NCBI RefSeq assembly: GCF_001657485.1
Contig: NZ_LXFU01000030.1
Span: 186,001 to 250,000 of the forward strand
Source: Rhizobium sp. WYCCWR10014
GTDB taxonomy: Bacteria > Pseudomonadota > Alphaproteobacteria > Rhizobiales > Rhizobiaceae
Direction: 5' to 3'
DNA: 64,000 nucleotides
Shown here piece after piece: positions 8,593-17,074 of this stretch. Each line of letters opens with the position of its first letter. Position 1 is the first letter of the stretch. Made by a program: the position numbers and the translations under genes. The notes below the pieces were generated by a model. It did no database searches and was not told where the DNA came from. It saw only the letters and a program-made list of their open reading frames with translations.

Positions 8593-9498
8593 TTGGCCAC
8601 CGCAGTCATGACATCGCTGGACACGAGATCGCGTGCCGCATCCCGCGGCATGAGCGACATCCGCATTCGCAATCTCTTCATTATCCCGACGATCCTGTTT
8701 CTGATCATCTTCAACATCTTTCCGTTGATTTATTCGCTCGGCTATTCGTTCACGGATTTTCGAGCCTCGACGAACGCGCCGGCCAACTTTGTCGGCCTGC
8801 AAAACTACCGGGAGTTGCTGAACGATCCTTTCATCTGGTCGAATTTCGCCATCACCGCGAAATACGTGATCGTCTCTGTGACGGGGCAGGTGATCGTCGG
8901 CTTCGGCACCGCGATGCTGCTCAACCGCGATATCCCGCTGAAGGGTCTTTTGACGACGCTGCTGCTGCTGCCGATGATGCTCTCGATGGCCGTGGTCGGC
9001 CTCTTCTGGAAGCTGCTCTACGACCCGTCCTTCGGCATCATCAACTACGCGCTCGGCCTCGGCTCCTTCGAGTGGCTGTCGAATCCGGACATGGCGCTCT
9101 ATGCGGTGGCAATCACGGACATCTGGATGTGGTCGCCCTTCGTGATGCTGCTGTCGCTTGCCGGCCTTTCGGCCGTGCCAAAGCATCTCTACGAGGCAGC
9201 GGCAATCGATCGCGCGGGACCCTTCTATACCTTCTTCCGCATCACGCTGCCGCTGGTGGCGCCGATCCTGATGATCGCAATCATCTTCCGTACGATGGAG
9301 GCGTTCAAGACCTTCGACCTCGCCTACATCCTGACCAGCCAACCGACAACCGAGGTGATCTCCATCCGGCTCTACAAAATGGCCTTCCAGGAATGGCAGA
9401 CGGGGCGCTCCTGCGCCCTCGCCTACATTGTGCTCATCATGGTTCTCGCCATCACCAACATCTACGTCAAGTACCTCAACAAAGTGAAGGAGCGCTAA
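8593..9498 (+). CDS. ABC importer permease (MalF-type, CUT1-like)
   Basis: This inner-membrane protein of about 301 residues has six predicted membrane segments; the first is NLFIIPTILFLIIFNIFPLIYS. The cytoplasmic EAA loop that contacts the ATPase is EAAAIDRAGPFYTFFRITLP. The TTG at 8593 sits 5-6 bases after GGAGGAGGAG, so it is the best-placed start; ATG 8608 is the alternative and would shorten the protein by five residues. It pairs with the permease at 9500. Substrate specificity comes from the binding protein at 7125. Confidence 0.88.
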   Translation: MATAVMTSLDTRSRAASRGMSDIRIRNLFIIPTILFLIIFNIFPLIYSLGYSFTDFRASTNAPANFVGLQNYRELLNDPFIWSNFAITAKYVIVSVTGQVIVGFGTAMLLNRDIPLKGLLTTLLLLPMMLSMAVVGLFWKLLYDPSFGIINYALGLGSFEWLSNPDMALYAVAITDIWMWSPFVMLLSLAGLSAVPKHLYEAAAIDRAGPFYTFFRITLPLVAPILMIAIIFRTMEAFKTFDLAYILTSQPTTEVISIRLYKMAFQEWQTGRSCALAYIVLIMVLAITNIYVKYLNKVKER

Positions 9499-9499
9499 G

Positions 9500-10459
9500 A
9501 TGGCAGCTGTCCAAACCCGCTCCGAACGCGCGCTGAACCGGGTAGCGATCGCCGCCGTGCTGGTCATCACGCTGATCTTCCTGGCGCCGATCTACTGGAT
9601 CACCTCGACGGCCTTCAAGCCGCGCAACCTTGCTACCACCATTCCGCCGACGGTGCTCTTCGAGCCGGAACTCTCGCCCTTCGTGAAGCTCTTCACCAAG
9701 CGCTCGCAATTGCGCGGGGCTCCAACTCCTGAAGAATATGCCGCCGCCCCCTGGTGGGAGCGGATGGTGTTTGACGGCGGCGAGAAGATCGTCCGCTCCG
9801 GCCGCGGCGAGGTGCAGCCATCCGGCTATCCGAACCGCTTCATGAACTCGCTGATCGTCGCCATCACCTCCACCGTTCTGGCCGTCGGCATGGGAACATT
9901 CACAGCCTACGGCTTTTCGCGCTTCAAAGTGAAGGGCGAGGCAGACCTTCTCTTCTTCATCCTGTCAACGCGCATGCTGCCGCCCGTCGTCGTGGCGATC
10001 CCGATGTTCCTCATGTACCGTGTCGTCGGCCTCAACGACACGCATTGGGGCCTGATCATCCTCTACACTGCCTTCAATCTTTCCTTTTCCGTCTGGCTGA
10101 TGAAGGGCTTCATCGACGAGATCCCGAAGGAGTACGAGGAGGCCGCACTTGTGGACGGCTACACGCGGATGGAGGCCTTTTTCAAGATCGTCATCCCGGA
10201 AGCGGCGACAGGTATCGCCGCGACCGCCGTCTTTTGCTTCATCACGGCCTGGAACGAATATGCGTTTGCGCTGATCATGACGAACCGACGCGCGCAAACG
10301 GCTCCACCCTTTATTCCGAGCCAGGTCGGCTCGGGCCTGCCGGATTGGACGGTAATTGCGGCCGGCACGTTCCTGTTCCTGCTACCGGTCGCCATCTTCA
10401 CCTTCCTGCTCAGGAACCATCTCCTGCGCGGCATGAGCTTTGGAGCGATCCGCAAATGA
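9500..10459 (+). CDS. ABC importer permease (MalG-type) with enlarged first periplasmic loop
   Basis: This 319-residue permease has a first membrane segment VAIAAVLVITLIFLAPIYWI, then an unusually long extracytoplasmic stretch of about 70 residues (45-115, rich in charged residues and containing PWWERM) before the membrane core. The EAA loop is EEAALVDGYTRMEAFFKIVI. The N-terminal region is longer than in ordinary MalG-type subunits. It starts 1 bp after the previous gene and its TGA overlaps the ATG of the small membrane protein (ATGA at 10456). Confidence 0.88.
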   Translation: MAAVQTRSERALNRVAIAAVLVITLIFLAPIYWITSTAFKPRNLATTIPPTVLFEPELSPFVKLFTKRSQLRGAPTPEEYAAAPWWERMVFDGGEKIVRSGRGEVQPSGYPNRFMNSLIVAITSTVLAVGMGTFTAYGFSRFKVKGEADLLFFILSTRMLPPVVVAIPMFLMYRVVGLNDTHWGLIILYTAFNLSFSVWLMKGFIDEIPKEYEEAALVDGYTRMEAFFKIVIPEAATGIAATAVFCFITAWNEYAFALIMTNRRAQTAPPFIPSQVGSGLPDWTVIAAGTFLFLLPVAIFTFLLRNHLLRGMSFGAIRK

Positions 10460-10659
10460 CCTTCCGCGCCTTGAACCAGAAATATCTCGAACCGGCGTCG
10501 CAGTATCTGATGATCCTCGGCATCATCGCGCTCTGCCAGCCCTGGAACATGTTTCTGCATCGCTACGGCATGACGATGACGCTCGTCGGACTGATTGCCT
10601 TCATGGTGACGACCAAAATCCCCCGGGACGCGCAACCAGACGAAGGCAGCCATTCATGA
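10456..10659 (+). CDS. small two-helix membrane protein within the importer operon
   Basis: This 67-residue protein has two hydrophobic segments, about YLMILGIIALCQPWNMFL (17-34) and MTLVGLIAFMVTT (41-53), joined by a short HRYG turn, and a charged tail (KIPRDAQPDEGSHS). Both ends are translationally coupled: ATGA overlap with the permease upstream and ATGA overlap with the ATPase downstream (10656). I do not recognise a named family. Small membrane proteins occupy a similar position in rhizobial glycerol importers with two ATPases, so an accessory transporter subunit is a fair guess. Confidence 0.75.
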   Translation: MTFRALNQKYLEPASQYLMILGIIALCQPWNMFLHRYGMTMTLVGLIAFMVTTKIPRDAQPDEGSHS

Positions 10660-11765
10660 CACAAATCGAACTTCGCGGGATTCAGAAATATTTCGGTGCC
10701 GTCCAGGTCATCAAAGACCTTAATCTCGCCATCGCCGACAATGAATTCATTGTGCTGCTTGGACAATCGGGCTGCGGAAAAACGACGACATTGCGCGCCG
10801 TCGCGGGGCTGGAAACGATCGACGAAGGCGACATTCTGATCGACGGGCAGCCGGTGCAGCATATCAAGGCATCCGGCAGGGACATCGCCATGGTGTTCCA
10901 ATCCTTCTCGCTCTATCCGCACATGACGGTCTACGAGAACATCGCCTTCCCGCTCCGCGCTACCCGGATGAGCCGTGCCGATGTCGATGCGTCGGTGCGC
11001 GAGATCGCCGCTGTGTTACGCATCACCGGTCTGCTGGCCCGCAAGCCTTCGGCTCTATCCGGCGGCGACATGCAGCGTGTCGCCATCGGCCGCGCGCTGG
11101 TGCGACGCCCAAAGGCCATGCTGATGGACGAGCCGATCGGTGCCCTCGACGCGAAGCTTCGCGAAGAGATGCGTGCGGAAATCAAGCGGCTGCATATCAA
11201 GCAGGGTTCAACCACCATCTACGTGACGCATGACCAGGTGGAGGCCATGTCGCTTGCCGACCGCATCGTCATCATGCACGAGGGCATCCTTCAGCAGGTC
11301 GGCACGCCGGAAGAGGTTTACGCGCAACCCGCCAACACGTTCGTCGCCCAGTTCGTCGGAAGCCCGGTCATGAACATGGCGTCGGCGACCGTAAGCGAAA
11401 CGGGTGGCCATACCAGCGTGCAGGTCGGCGACGGGACGACAGGCTTCGAGTTCCCCGCCGTATTGGCCAACCGCCTCTCCGACGCGAGGGCCGAGAACGG
11501 CAAGTTGACACTCGGGGTCCGGCCTGAGGGCGTGCTCGTTTCACGGGAGGCCCGCGAGGGCTTCATGCCGGTCGAGGCGCATATCATCGAGCCTCTCGGC
11601 TCGCACGACATCGTGGACCTGAAGGTCGGTCAGCAGATGATCAGGGCACGCACCAAGAGCGGTTTCGTGCCTGGTCCCGGCGAAGCCGTCTGGGCACGCA
11701 TCGACCCCACCCAGGCACATTTCTTCAACACCGCGACCGGCTCGTCGCTGGGGATCAGACTCTGA
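10656..11765 (+). CDS. ABC importer ATP-binding subunit, first of two (MalK/UgpC type)
   Basis: This 369-residue ATPase has Walker A GQSGCGKTTT, Q-loop VFQSFSLYPHMTV, signature [15 protein letters not shown], Walker B AMLMDEPIGALD and H-loop YVTHDQVEAM. A C-terminal regulatory OB-type domain begins near residue 240. The signature has D where most have Q (LSGGQ). I start it at ATG 10656, overlapping the stop of the preceding small gene, although the frame is open further upstream. A second ATPase follows with a 1-bp overlap, so the working transporter may be an ATPase heterodimer. Confidence 0.93.
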   Translation: MTQIELRGIQKYFGAVQVIKDLNLAIADNEFIVLLGQSGCGKTTTLRAVAGLETIDEGDILIDGQPVQHIKASGRDIAMVFQSFSLYPHMTVYENIAFPLRATRMSRADVDASVREIAAVLRITGLLARKPSALSGGDMQRVAIGRALVRRPKAMLMDEPIGALDAKLREEMRAEIKRLHIKQGSTTIYVTHDQVEAMSLADRIVIMHEGILQQVGTPEEVYAQPANTFVAQFVGSPVMNMASATVSETGGHTSVQVGDGTTGFEFPAVLANRLSDARAENGKLTLGVRPEGVLVSREAREGFMPVEAHIIEPLGSHDIVDLKVGQQMIRARTKSGFVPGPGEAVWARIDPTQAHFFNTATGSSLGIRL

Positions 11766-12841
11766 TGGCGCATATCGAACTCAAGGGCATCACCAAGACC
11801 TTCGGCAACCACACGGCGCTGAAAAACCTGAACATCGACATTGCTGACGGCGAGTTCTTCGTGCTGCTCGGGCAGACCGGCGCCGGCAAGACGACGACGC
11901 TGCGCCTGATCGCCGGTCTCGAAAAGCCGACCGCGGGCCAGATCTTCATCGACGGGCAGGACGTCGCCGACTGGGGTGCCGCCGAGCGCGACGTGGCCCT
12001 GGTGCTCCAGCAATATTCGCTTTACCCGCGCTATACGGTGCGGGAGAACCTGGAATTTCCATTGAAATCCCGTATCCGTCGCGTTGAACCCGGAGAAATC
12101 AAGGAGCGCGTCGACCGCGTTGCGAAGACCCTGCGCATCGAGCATCTGCTCGACCGCAAGACGGACCGGCTATCGGGAGGCGAGATGCAGCGCGTATCGA
12201 TCGGCCGGGCCATCGTGCGCAAACCGCGGGTCTTCTTGATGGACGAACCGCTTTCGGCGCTCGACGCGAAGCTTCGCGAAGCACTTCGCACCGAACTGAA
12301 AAACTTGCAGATGAACCTCGGCGCGACCTTCCTCTTCGTCACTCACGATCAGATAGAGGCCATGTCGATGGGCGACAAGATCGGCGTCCTGAACAATGGT
12401 CAACTGGTGCAGACGGGTACGCCGCAGGAGATCTACGGAAACCCGGTCAACACCTTCGTCGCGCGCGCGGTCGGCTCGCCGCCAATGAACCTGATCGCCG
12501 GCACGCTTGCCGGCGGCGAAGCAGTGGCGAGCGAGGGCTATCGGCTGCCCCTCGGCAACGGACACGGGATTGCGACAGACGGTCGCCCGCTCACCTTCGG
12601 CATCCGTCCCGAGGACATTTTTCTCGACAGTGGCGCGCCCGGCGAAGCACGGGTCCACGACGTGGAAAACCATGGCGTCGAAAAGATCGTGACGCTGCGT
12701 ACCGGCGAGAAGTTCATCCACGCGACCGTGCCGACACAGACGGCGCTTCGGATCGAGGATGAGGTTCGCTTTTCGTGGAATCCGGAAAAGGTCGTGCTGT
12801 TTGACGCCGGAAGCGGTGTAAGCCTGCGGCACGCGGGCTGA
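11765..12841 (+). CDS. ABC importer ATP-binding subunit, second of two (MalK/UgpC type)
   Basis: This 358-residue ATPase has Walker A GQTGAGKTTT, signature LSGGEMQRVSIGRAI, Walker B VFLMDEPLSALD and H-loop FVTHDQIEAMSMG, then a C-terminal regulatory domain. Its signature (LSGGE) also departs from LSGGQ, like its partner (LSGGD). The start codon shares its A with the TGA of the upstream ATPase (TGATG). It ends the importer operon; the convergent dehydrogenase gene ends 79 bp away with no clear terminator between. Confidence 0.93.
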   Translation: MAHIELKGITKTFGNHTALKNLNIDIADGEFFVLLGQTGAGKTTTLRLIAGLEKPTAGQIFIDGQDVADWGAAERDVALVLQQYSLYPRYTVRENLEFPLKSRIRRVEPGEIKERVDRVAKTLRIEHLLDRKTDRLSGGEMQRVSIGRAIVRKPRVFLMDEPLSALDAKLREALRTELKNLQMNLGATFLFVTHDQIEAMSMGDKIGVLNNGQLVQTGTPQEIYGNPVNTFVARAVGSPPMNLIAGTLAGGEAVASEGYRLPLGNGHGIATDGRPLTFGIRPEDIFLDSGAPGEARVHDVENHGVEKIVTLRTGEKFIHATVPTQTALRIEDEVRFSWNPEKVVLFDAGSGVSLRHAG

Positions 12842-12920
12842 CCTGATCGGTCCGAAGGATGCCAGCGGTCTCGGCGGCACGGCAGGAGCAGCGAGCGTTT
12901 CGAGTTGTCGCGACGAGGCG

Positions 12921-13895
12921 CTATGCGGGAAAGCGCCGGCGGTAGTGTTCCACCACTTCGGGATTGCGCAAATTAACGGGCAAGTCGCCCTTGATGACGC
13001 GCAGGGCTTCGCTCGCCGCGCCCGTTCCCATGCGCATCATGCTCTCTTCCGTCAGACCAGCCAGATGCGGCGTGATGATGACGTTGTCAAAGCCGAAATA
13101 GGGATGGTCGAGCGGCAGCGGCTGCGTTGCGAAGACGTCGAGCGCGGCTCCGCCGATGCGACCATCGCGCAGCGCCTCGATCAACGCCGCACCATCGATC
13201 ACCGGGCCGCGCGAGACGTTGACCAGAATGGCCGCGGGCTTCATGCGCCCGATGCGGCCGGCATCGAGCAGGCCGGTCGTCTCCGGTGTCAGCGGGCAGC
13301 AGAGCACCACGATGTCGGCCGTCGCCACAAGCTCATCAATCGTCAGGAAACGCGCGCCGTCCGGCACGCTTTCCGGCGACCGGCTGGTGGCGATCACCTC
13401 CAGGCCGAAACCGAATTTCGCGATCTGGAAGATCGCCTTGCCGACATTGCCCATGCCGACGATGCCCATGGTGCGGCCGGCGAGGTCGACGGCCGTATCC
13501 GATTGGGCGCGGCCCGCCGCCCAGCCGCTCTGACGCAGTTCGCGGTCCATCAGGCGGAAGCGCCGAAGCAGGGCCAGTGTCACGAGGAAGACGTGCTCAG
13601 CGACAGTCGAGGCATTGGCGCCCGGGACGTTGGCGACAAGCACGCCGGCCCGGGTCGCCGCATCCATCGGCACCATGTCGAGCCCGGCGCCATGGCGGAT
13701 CGCCGCGCGAAGCGCCGGCGCATCCTCGAAGAAGGCCGGCGGGATCGGCGCTCGTATGACGAGGATGCCCGCGCCGCGGCCTTCTCGTAGCAATGTTTCG
13801 GGATCGGGCGCGGAAGCGACGCGCAGATCACCCGCAGCCTCGAGCATGGACCTGGCCACAGGGTGCAGGGGATGTGTGGAAAAGATGAAGCTCAT
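12921..13895 (-). CDS. D-isomer-specific 2-hydroxyacid dehydrogenase
   Basis: This 324-residue NAD(P)-dependent enzyme has a flavodoxin-like substrate domain and a Rossmann coenzyme domain with GIVGMGNVGKAIFQIAKFG near 157-175. Catalytic residues fit the family: Arg in VNVSRGPVID, Glu in ALDVF-to-HPYF region, and His in ITPHLAGLTEE. It interconverts a 2-oxoacid and a D-2-hydroxyacid. ATG 13895 was chosen because GGGGAGGGCCG precedes it. It is the last gene of the minus-strand catabolic operon that begins at 16729 and follows the GntR gene by 22 bp. Confidence 0.9.
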   Translation of the reverse strand: MSFIFSTHPLHPVARSMLEAAGDLRVASAPDPETLLREGRGAGILVIRAPIPPAFFEDAPALRAAIRHGAGLDMVPMDAATRAGVLVANVPGANASTVAEHVFLVTLALLRRFRLMDRELRQSGWAAGRAQSDTAVDLAGRTMGIVGMGNVGKAIFQIAKFGFGLEVIATSRSPESVPDGARFLTIDELVATADIVVLCCPLTPETTGLLDAGRIGRMKPAAILVNVSRGPVIDGAALIEALRDGRIGGAALDVFATQPLPLDHPYFGFDNVIITPHLAGLTEESMMRMGTGAASEALRVIKGDLPVNLRNPEVVEHYRRRFPA

Positions 13896-13917
13896 CGGCC
13901 CTCCCCGCCGGTTACGC

Positions 13918-14616
13918 CTATCCGGCTGCCGTCGCTGGACCGCCGATGAGACCCTTCCAATAGCTTTCCGCACCTTGAAGATGCGCGCTCATCAGCGCCT
14001 GGGCGAGATTGCCGTCTCGGGCAAGCAGTGCCTCGTAGATGCGGATATGTTCCTCATGCGAGCGCCGGCTGCGGGCGGCGTCGGCAAAGTAGATCGGCAG
14101 GCGGTGCTCGCCCATCACGTAATAGACGCTGCACACCCGATGGAAGACGCTGTTCTTTGTGGCCCGGACGATCTCCAAATGGAAGTCCCGATCCTCGCGC
14201 GCCAGCCCCTCGCCGGCTGCAAGCTTCGCCTCGGACGCAGCGAGGATATCGCGCAATTGCTGGTAATTCTCCTCCGTCGCCCGATTGCAGGCGAGCTCCG
14301 CGGCCTTGATCTCATGGATCTTGCGAAGCTCCACGGTCTCGTAGATCAGGATAGGATCAAGCGGCACGCCGGCGCGGGCAAAAAGCGCCATGGCCTCCAC
14401 GCTCGCCTCGGTCGTCGTCAGGTAAATACCCGACTTGGCCCGGCGCTCGACGATGCGCATTGCCTCCAGAATGGCCAGTGCCTCGCGAACCTGGCCCCGG
14501 CTGACGCCGAAATGCTCCGCAAGCTCTCGCTCCGATGGCGTACGGCCATTGCCGCTCGAGTTCGAGAAAAGATGTGCCGCGAGATCGGAGAGGAGGGAAT
14601 TTTCTTTCATCGTCAC
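13918..14616 (-). CDS. GntR-family regulator, FadR/FCD subfamily, embedded in catabolic operon
   Basis: This 232-residue regulator has a winged helix at residues 10-75 (SERELAEHFGVSRGQVREALAILEAM) and an FCD domain with candidate metal ligands in DFHLEIVRATKN and HEEHIRIYEAL. The GTG at 14616 overlaps the TGA of the enolase-superfamily gene (GTGA); ATG 14610 two codons later is an alternative. It lies inside the operon it probably controls. The TGGT-N3-ACCA palindromes upstream of 7125 and 17075 suit a FadR-like protein, making it the best candidate for coordinating transporter and enzymes. Confidence 0.88.
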   Translation of the reverse strand: MTMKENSLLSDLAAHLFSNSSGNGRTPSERELAEHFGVSRGQVREALAILEAMRIVERRAKSGIYLTTTEASVEAMALFARAGVPLDPILIYETVELRKIHEIKAAELACNRATEENYQQLRDILAASEAKLAAGEGLAREDRDFHLEIVRATKNSVFHRVCSVYYVMGEHRLPIYFADAARSRRSHEEHIRIYEALLARDGNLAQALMSAHLQGAESYWKGLIGGPATAAG

Positions 14617-15782
14617 TGTCTTTGCGCGTGAGTCTCCAGGACCCGCTGATTGATCGTGAAGCCCAGGCCGGGCCTGTCGGGGATCTCTACCATACCGTCC
14701 TTCACCGACACAGTGTCCTCGACGAGATCATGGATCATCGGATTGGCGCCGAGCGAATATTCGATGATGAAGCTTGCCGGGGAAGCCGCGCACAAATGCA
14801 GGCCGGAAAAGAAGCAGGGCGCACCGGCCCAAAGATGCGGTGCAAAACGGAGATTGAAGGCGCTGGCGAGCGAACTGATGCGCATCGCCTCCGTAATGCC
14901 GCCGCAGAAGGCGGGATCCGGCTGGAATATGTCGGCGGCTCGAAGCATGGCAAGATCGCGGAAGGCAAAACGTGTCGCCTCGCTCTCGCCGGCAGCGATC
15001 GGCACGTTCCCAGCCGCGCGCACCTCCGCCATGCCCGGCTTGTCATCTGCTATCACCGGCTCCTCGAACCAGGCAAGATCGCAATCGGCGACCATCTGGA
15101 TGAAGCGCTTTGCCTCCGCAACAGTATAGGTGCCGTGCGCATCGACCATCAGGTCGACGTCGGGGCCGATCGCCTTGCGAGCCGCCCGCACGCGCGATGC
15201 CGAGACATGCAGCGCACGATCCATCGCACCGACGCGCATCTTGACTGACTTGAAACCACCGGCCGCGATATAGGACCGGAGCTGTTCGCCGATCCGGTCC
15301 ACGCTCTCCCAACCGCCCGAAGCATAGGCGGGCAACCTGTCGGCCTTGCGCCCACCCAGCAGCTTCCAGACAGGGACGCCGAGCGACTTGCCGAGAATGT
15401 CCCAGAGCGCTATGTCGACCGCGCTGATCGCCGCGACGGAAAGACCGCGCCGCGCGATCTCGGGCATGGCGTGACCCGAATTCGCCGCCGTCTCGTGGCG
15501 GACGCCGTTATAGAGCATCTCCCATATGGTGGAGATGTCGGCAGGATCGCGCCCGATGAGCTTCGGTCCAATCTCGTGATTGATCATGTGTACCAGCGTG
15601 CCATAGGTGCCCGAACTGCCGGCGGCGTTCTTGCCCTCTCCCCAGCCGACGATGCCGTCGTCGGTTTCGATCCGTAGGATCGCACTATCGAAGGTCGTCA
15701 GTCGGCCGAAGTCGCTGCGGTGCTGACGGCTCGCCTCGATGGGAATTTTGATCCACCAGGCCTCTACGGTCTTGATGCGCAT
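14613..15782 (-). CDS. enolase-superfamily enzyme (mandelate racemase/muconate lactonizing type)
   Basis: This 389-residue protein has the N-terminal capping domain (residues 1-130) and a beta-barrel domain. Metal ligands are Asp214 (MVDAHG), Glu240 (WFEEPV) and Glu266 (AAGESEA). The Lys motif is KMR at 181-183, where most racemase-type members have KxK, and His316 lies in APHLWAG at the general-base position. Such enzymes dehydrate sugar acids or epimerise acids. It overlaps the GntR gene by 4 bp and follows the epimerase gene (15842) in one operon. A sugar-acid dehydratase is plausible; the substrate is unknown. Confidence 0.88.
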   Translation of the reverse strand: MRIKTVEAWWIKIPIEASRQHRSDFGRLTTFDSAILRIETDDGIVGWGEGKNAAGSSGTYGTLVHMINHEIGPKLIGRDPADISTIWEMLYNGVRHETAANSGHAMPEIARRGLSVAAISAVDIALWDILGKSLGVPVWKLLGGRKADRLPAYASGGWESVDRIGEQLRSYIAAGGFKSVKMRVGAMDRALHVSASRVRAARKAIGPDVDLMVDAHGTYTVAEAKRFIQMVADCDLAWFEEPVIADDKPGMAEVRAAGNVPIAAGESEATRFAFRDLAMLRAADIFQPDPAFCGGITEAMRISSLASAFNLRFAPHLWAGAPCFFSGLHLCAASPASFIIEYSLGANPMIHDLVEDTVSVKDGMVEIPDRPGLGFTINQRVLETHAQRQ

Positions 15783-15841
15783 GTCTCGGATCCCCTGCCC
15801 CTCACGGCCCGCGAGCCGCAGGGCATATGTCTTTCCGTTCG

Positions 15842-16729
15842 TTACCTGATCAACGGCAGGATCGTCTCGGCAGTGATCCGCATCTGATCGTCGTAGAACT
15901 TCTCAGTGAGAAGGCTCGAACCGTGGTCCTGGATAAATTTCAGTTGCTCCGGGGGAATATCGACGGGATTGCGCTCGACCATGTCCGGATATTTTGAGGC
16001 CGGCGTGCGGTCGACCGGAGCGACGAATTCGTTGGTGACGGCGCCATCGTACCCGATCTCCTTCAGCGTGCCGATGATCTTCGGCCAGTCGAGCTGGCCG
16101 AGGCCGGCGGCAAAACGATTGTTATCGGCGACGTGGAAGTCGAACAGGCGCTTTCCAGCGAGCCGGATCGCTTCATACATGTCTTCCTCCTCGATGTTCA
16201 GGTGGAAGGCATCAAGGCAAACCCCGCATTCGGGGCTGACGGCATCGGCGAGCGCCAGCGCTTGGGCGGCACGGTTGAAGAAATAGGTCTCGAAACGATT
16301 GAGCGGCTCGACCGCAATGCGCACGCCCCTCTTCTGCGCATGGGCAAAACACTCCCTGGTGGCGTCCACCACCCATCTCCACTCTTCCTCCTCGGTGCCA
16401 TCCGGCACCACCTTTCCGACGGTCGCCGGCACGAGGGTGACGATCTCGCCATCAAGCTCGCTGACCATGGTGATGACGCTCTTGACATAGTCCACCGACC
16501 TGGCGCGCTGGCCTTCATCCCTGGCGGCAAGATTTCTCTCGCCGAGCGTCAGCGTAACGGCGCCCCAGCAGCGGATGCCATGCTCTTTCAGGAGCGAACG
16601 CGTCTCGTTGACGTCGTACTGCGTCGGCTCGCCGGATATCTCGATGCTTTCGTAGCCATATTTCTTGATGCGCTTCAGCGTGACGGCGAGCGGTTCGGCC
16701 CGCATCCAGTTATGTGTCGAAAGATGCAT
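15842..16729 (-). CDS. sugar epimerase/isomerase, TIM-barrel (tagatose-3-epimerase-like)
   Basis: This 295-residue protein of the xylose-isomerase-like TIM-barrel family carries the four metal ligands in AVEPLNRFETYFFN (Glu), CLDAFHLNIEE (Asp), FDFHVADNNR (His) and VTNEFV (Glu). It probably epimerises or isomerises a free ketose or sugar derivative in the cytoplasm. ATG 16729 was chosen because GGGAGGACCTC precedes it; an upstream in-frame start at 16768 lacks support. It is the first gene of the minus-strand catabolic operon and is divergent from the paralogous epimerase at 17075. Confidence 0.88.
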   Translation of the reverse strand: MHLSTHNWMRAEPLAVTLKRIKKYGYESIEISGEPTQYDVNETRSLLKEHGIRCWGAVTLTLGERNLAARDEGQRARSVDYVKSVITMVSELDGEIVTLVPATVGKVVPDGTEEEEWRWVVDATRECFAHAQKRGVRIAVEPLNRFETYFFNRAAQALALADAVSPECGVCLDAFHLNIEEEDMYEAIRLAGKRLFDFHVADNNRFAAGLGQLDWPKIIGTLKEIGYDGAVTNEFVAPVDRTPASKYPDMVERNPVDIPPEQLKFIQDHGSSLLTEKFYDDQMRITAETILPLIR

Positions 16730-16818
16730 GAGGTCCTCCCAGACAGTTGCAGCACGGTCCACCGCCAATCGGGCGGCAAAAGGTCATGTATGGTTGGCCA
16801 CTCTCGCCACCTTCGGCA

Positions 16819-16835
16819 ATCTGGTTTGGCCAATT
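16819..16835. promoter_or_regulatory. operator-like palindrome, site D (ATCTGGTTTGGCCAATT)
   Basis: This imperfect version of the TGGT-N3-ACCA element (right half GCCA) sits 90 bp upstream of the minus-strand epimerase gene (start 16729) in the 345-bp divergent gap 16730-17074. It could place the catabolic operon under the same regulator as the sites at 6783, 6962 and 16996. It is the weakest match of the group. Confidence 0.35.
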
Positions 16836-16973
16836 CTCGTTATTTGAAAGCTCTAGCTCAATTCTTAACCCTCTGCAAGACGGGGCCAAAATGTCGATAT
16901 TTCCTCATGCGCTCGATATTTAATACTGATTTTCTCGCTTAGGCCCGAATCCGGCACCCCAAGCATGTAATAA

Positions 16974-17012
16974 ACTGGGTTGACCAGATTCGAAGATTTG
17001 GTATGACCAGAT
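16974..17012. promoter_or_regulatory. paired operator-like palindromes, sites C1 and C2
   Basis: C2 at 16996-17012 reads ATTTGGTATGACCAGAT, nearly identical to site B at 6962. C1, centred at 16981, reads CTGGG-TTG-ACCAG with weaker symmetry. Their centres are 23 bp apart, about two helical turns, and C2 ends 62 bp before the epimerase start at 17075. Tandem sites with this spacing suggest cooperative binding of a GntR-type dimer pair. Confidence 0.55.
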
Positions 17013-17074
17013 CTGGAAAAGTGATAGGACGTTTGAAACCATCGCGGAGTGGCCGCAGGCCAAGTGGAGGGGAG

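Noticed and set aside
16791-16800. Short palindrome TGGTTGGCCA near the minus-strand epimerase start
   Set aside because: Its spacing and arms do not fit the TGGT-N3-ACCA pattern, and a symmetry this short is common by chance in high-GC DNA.
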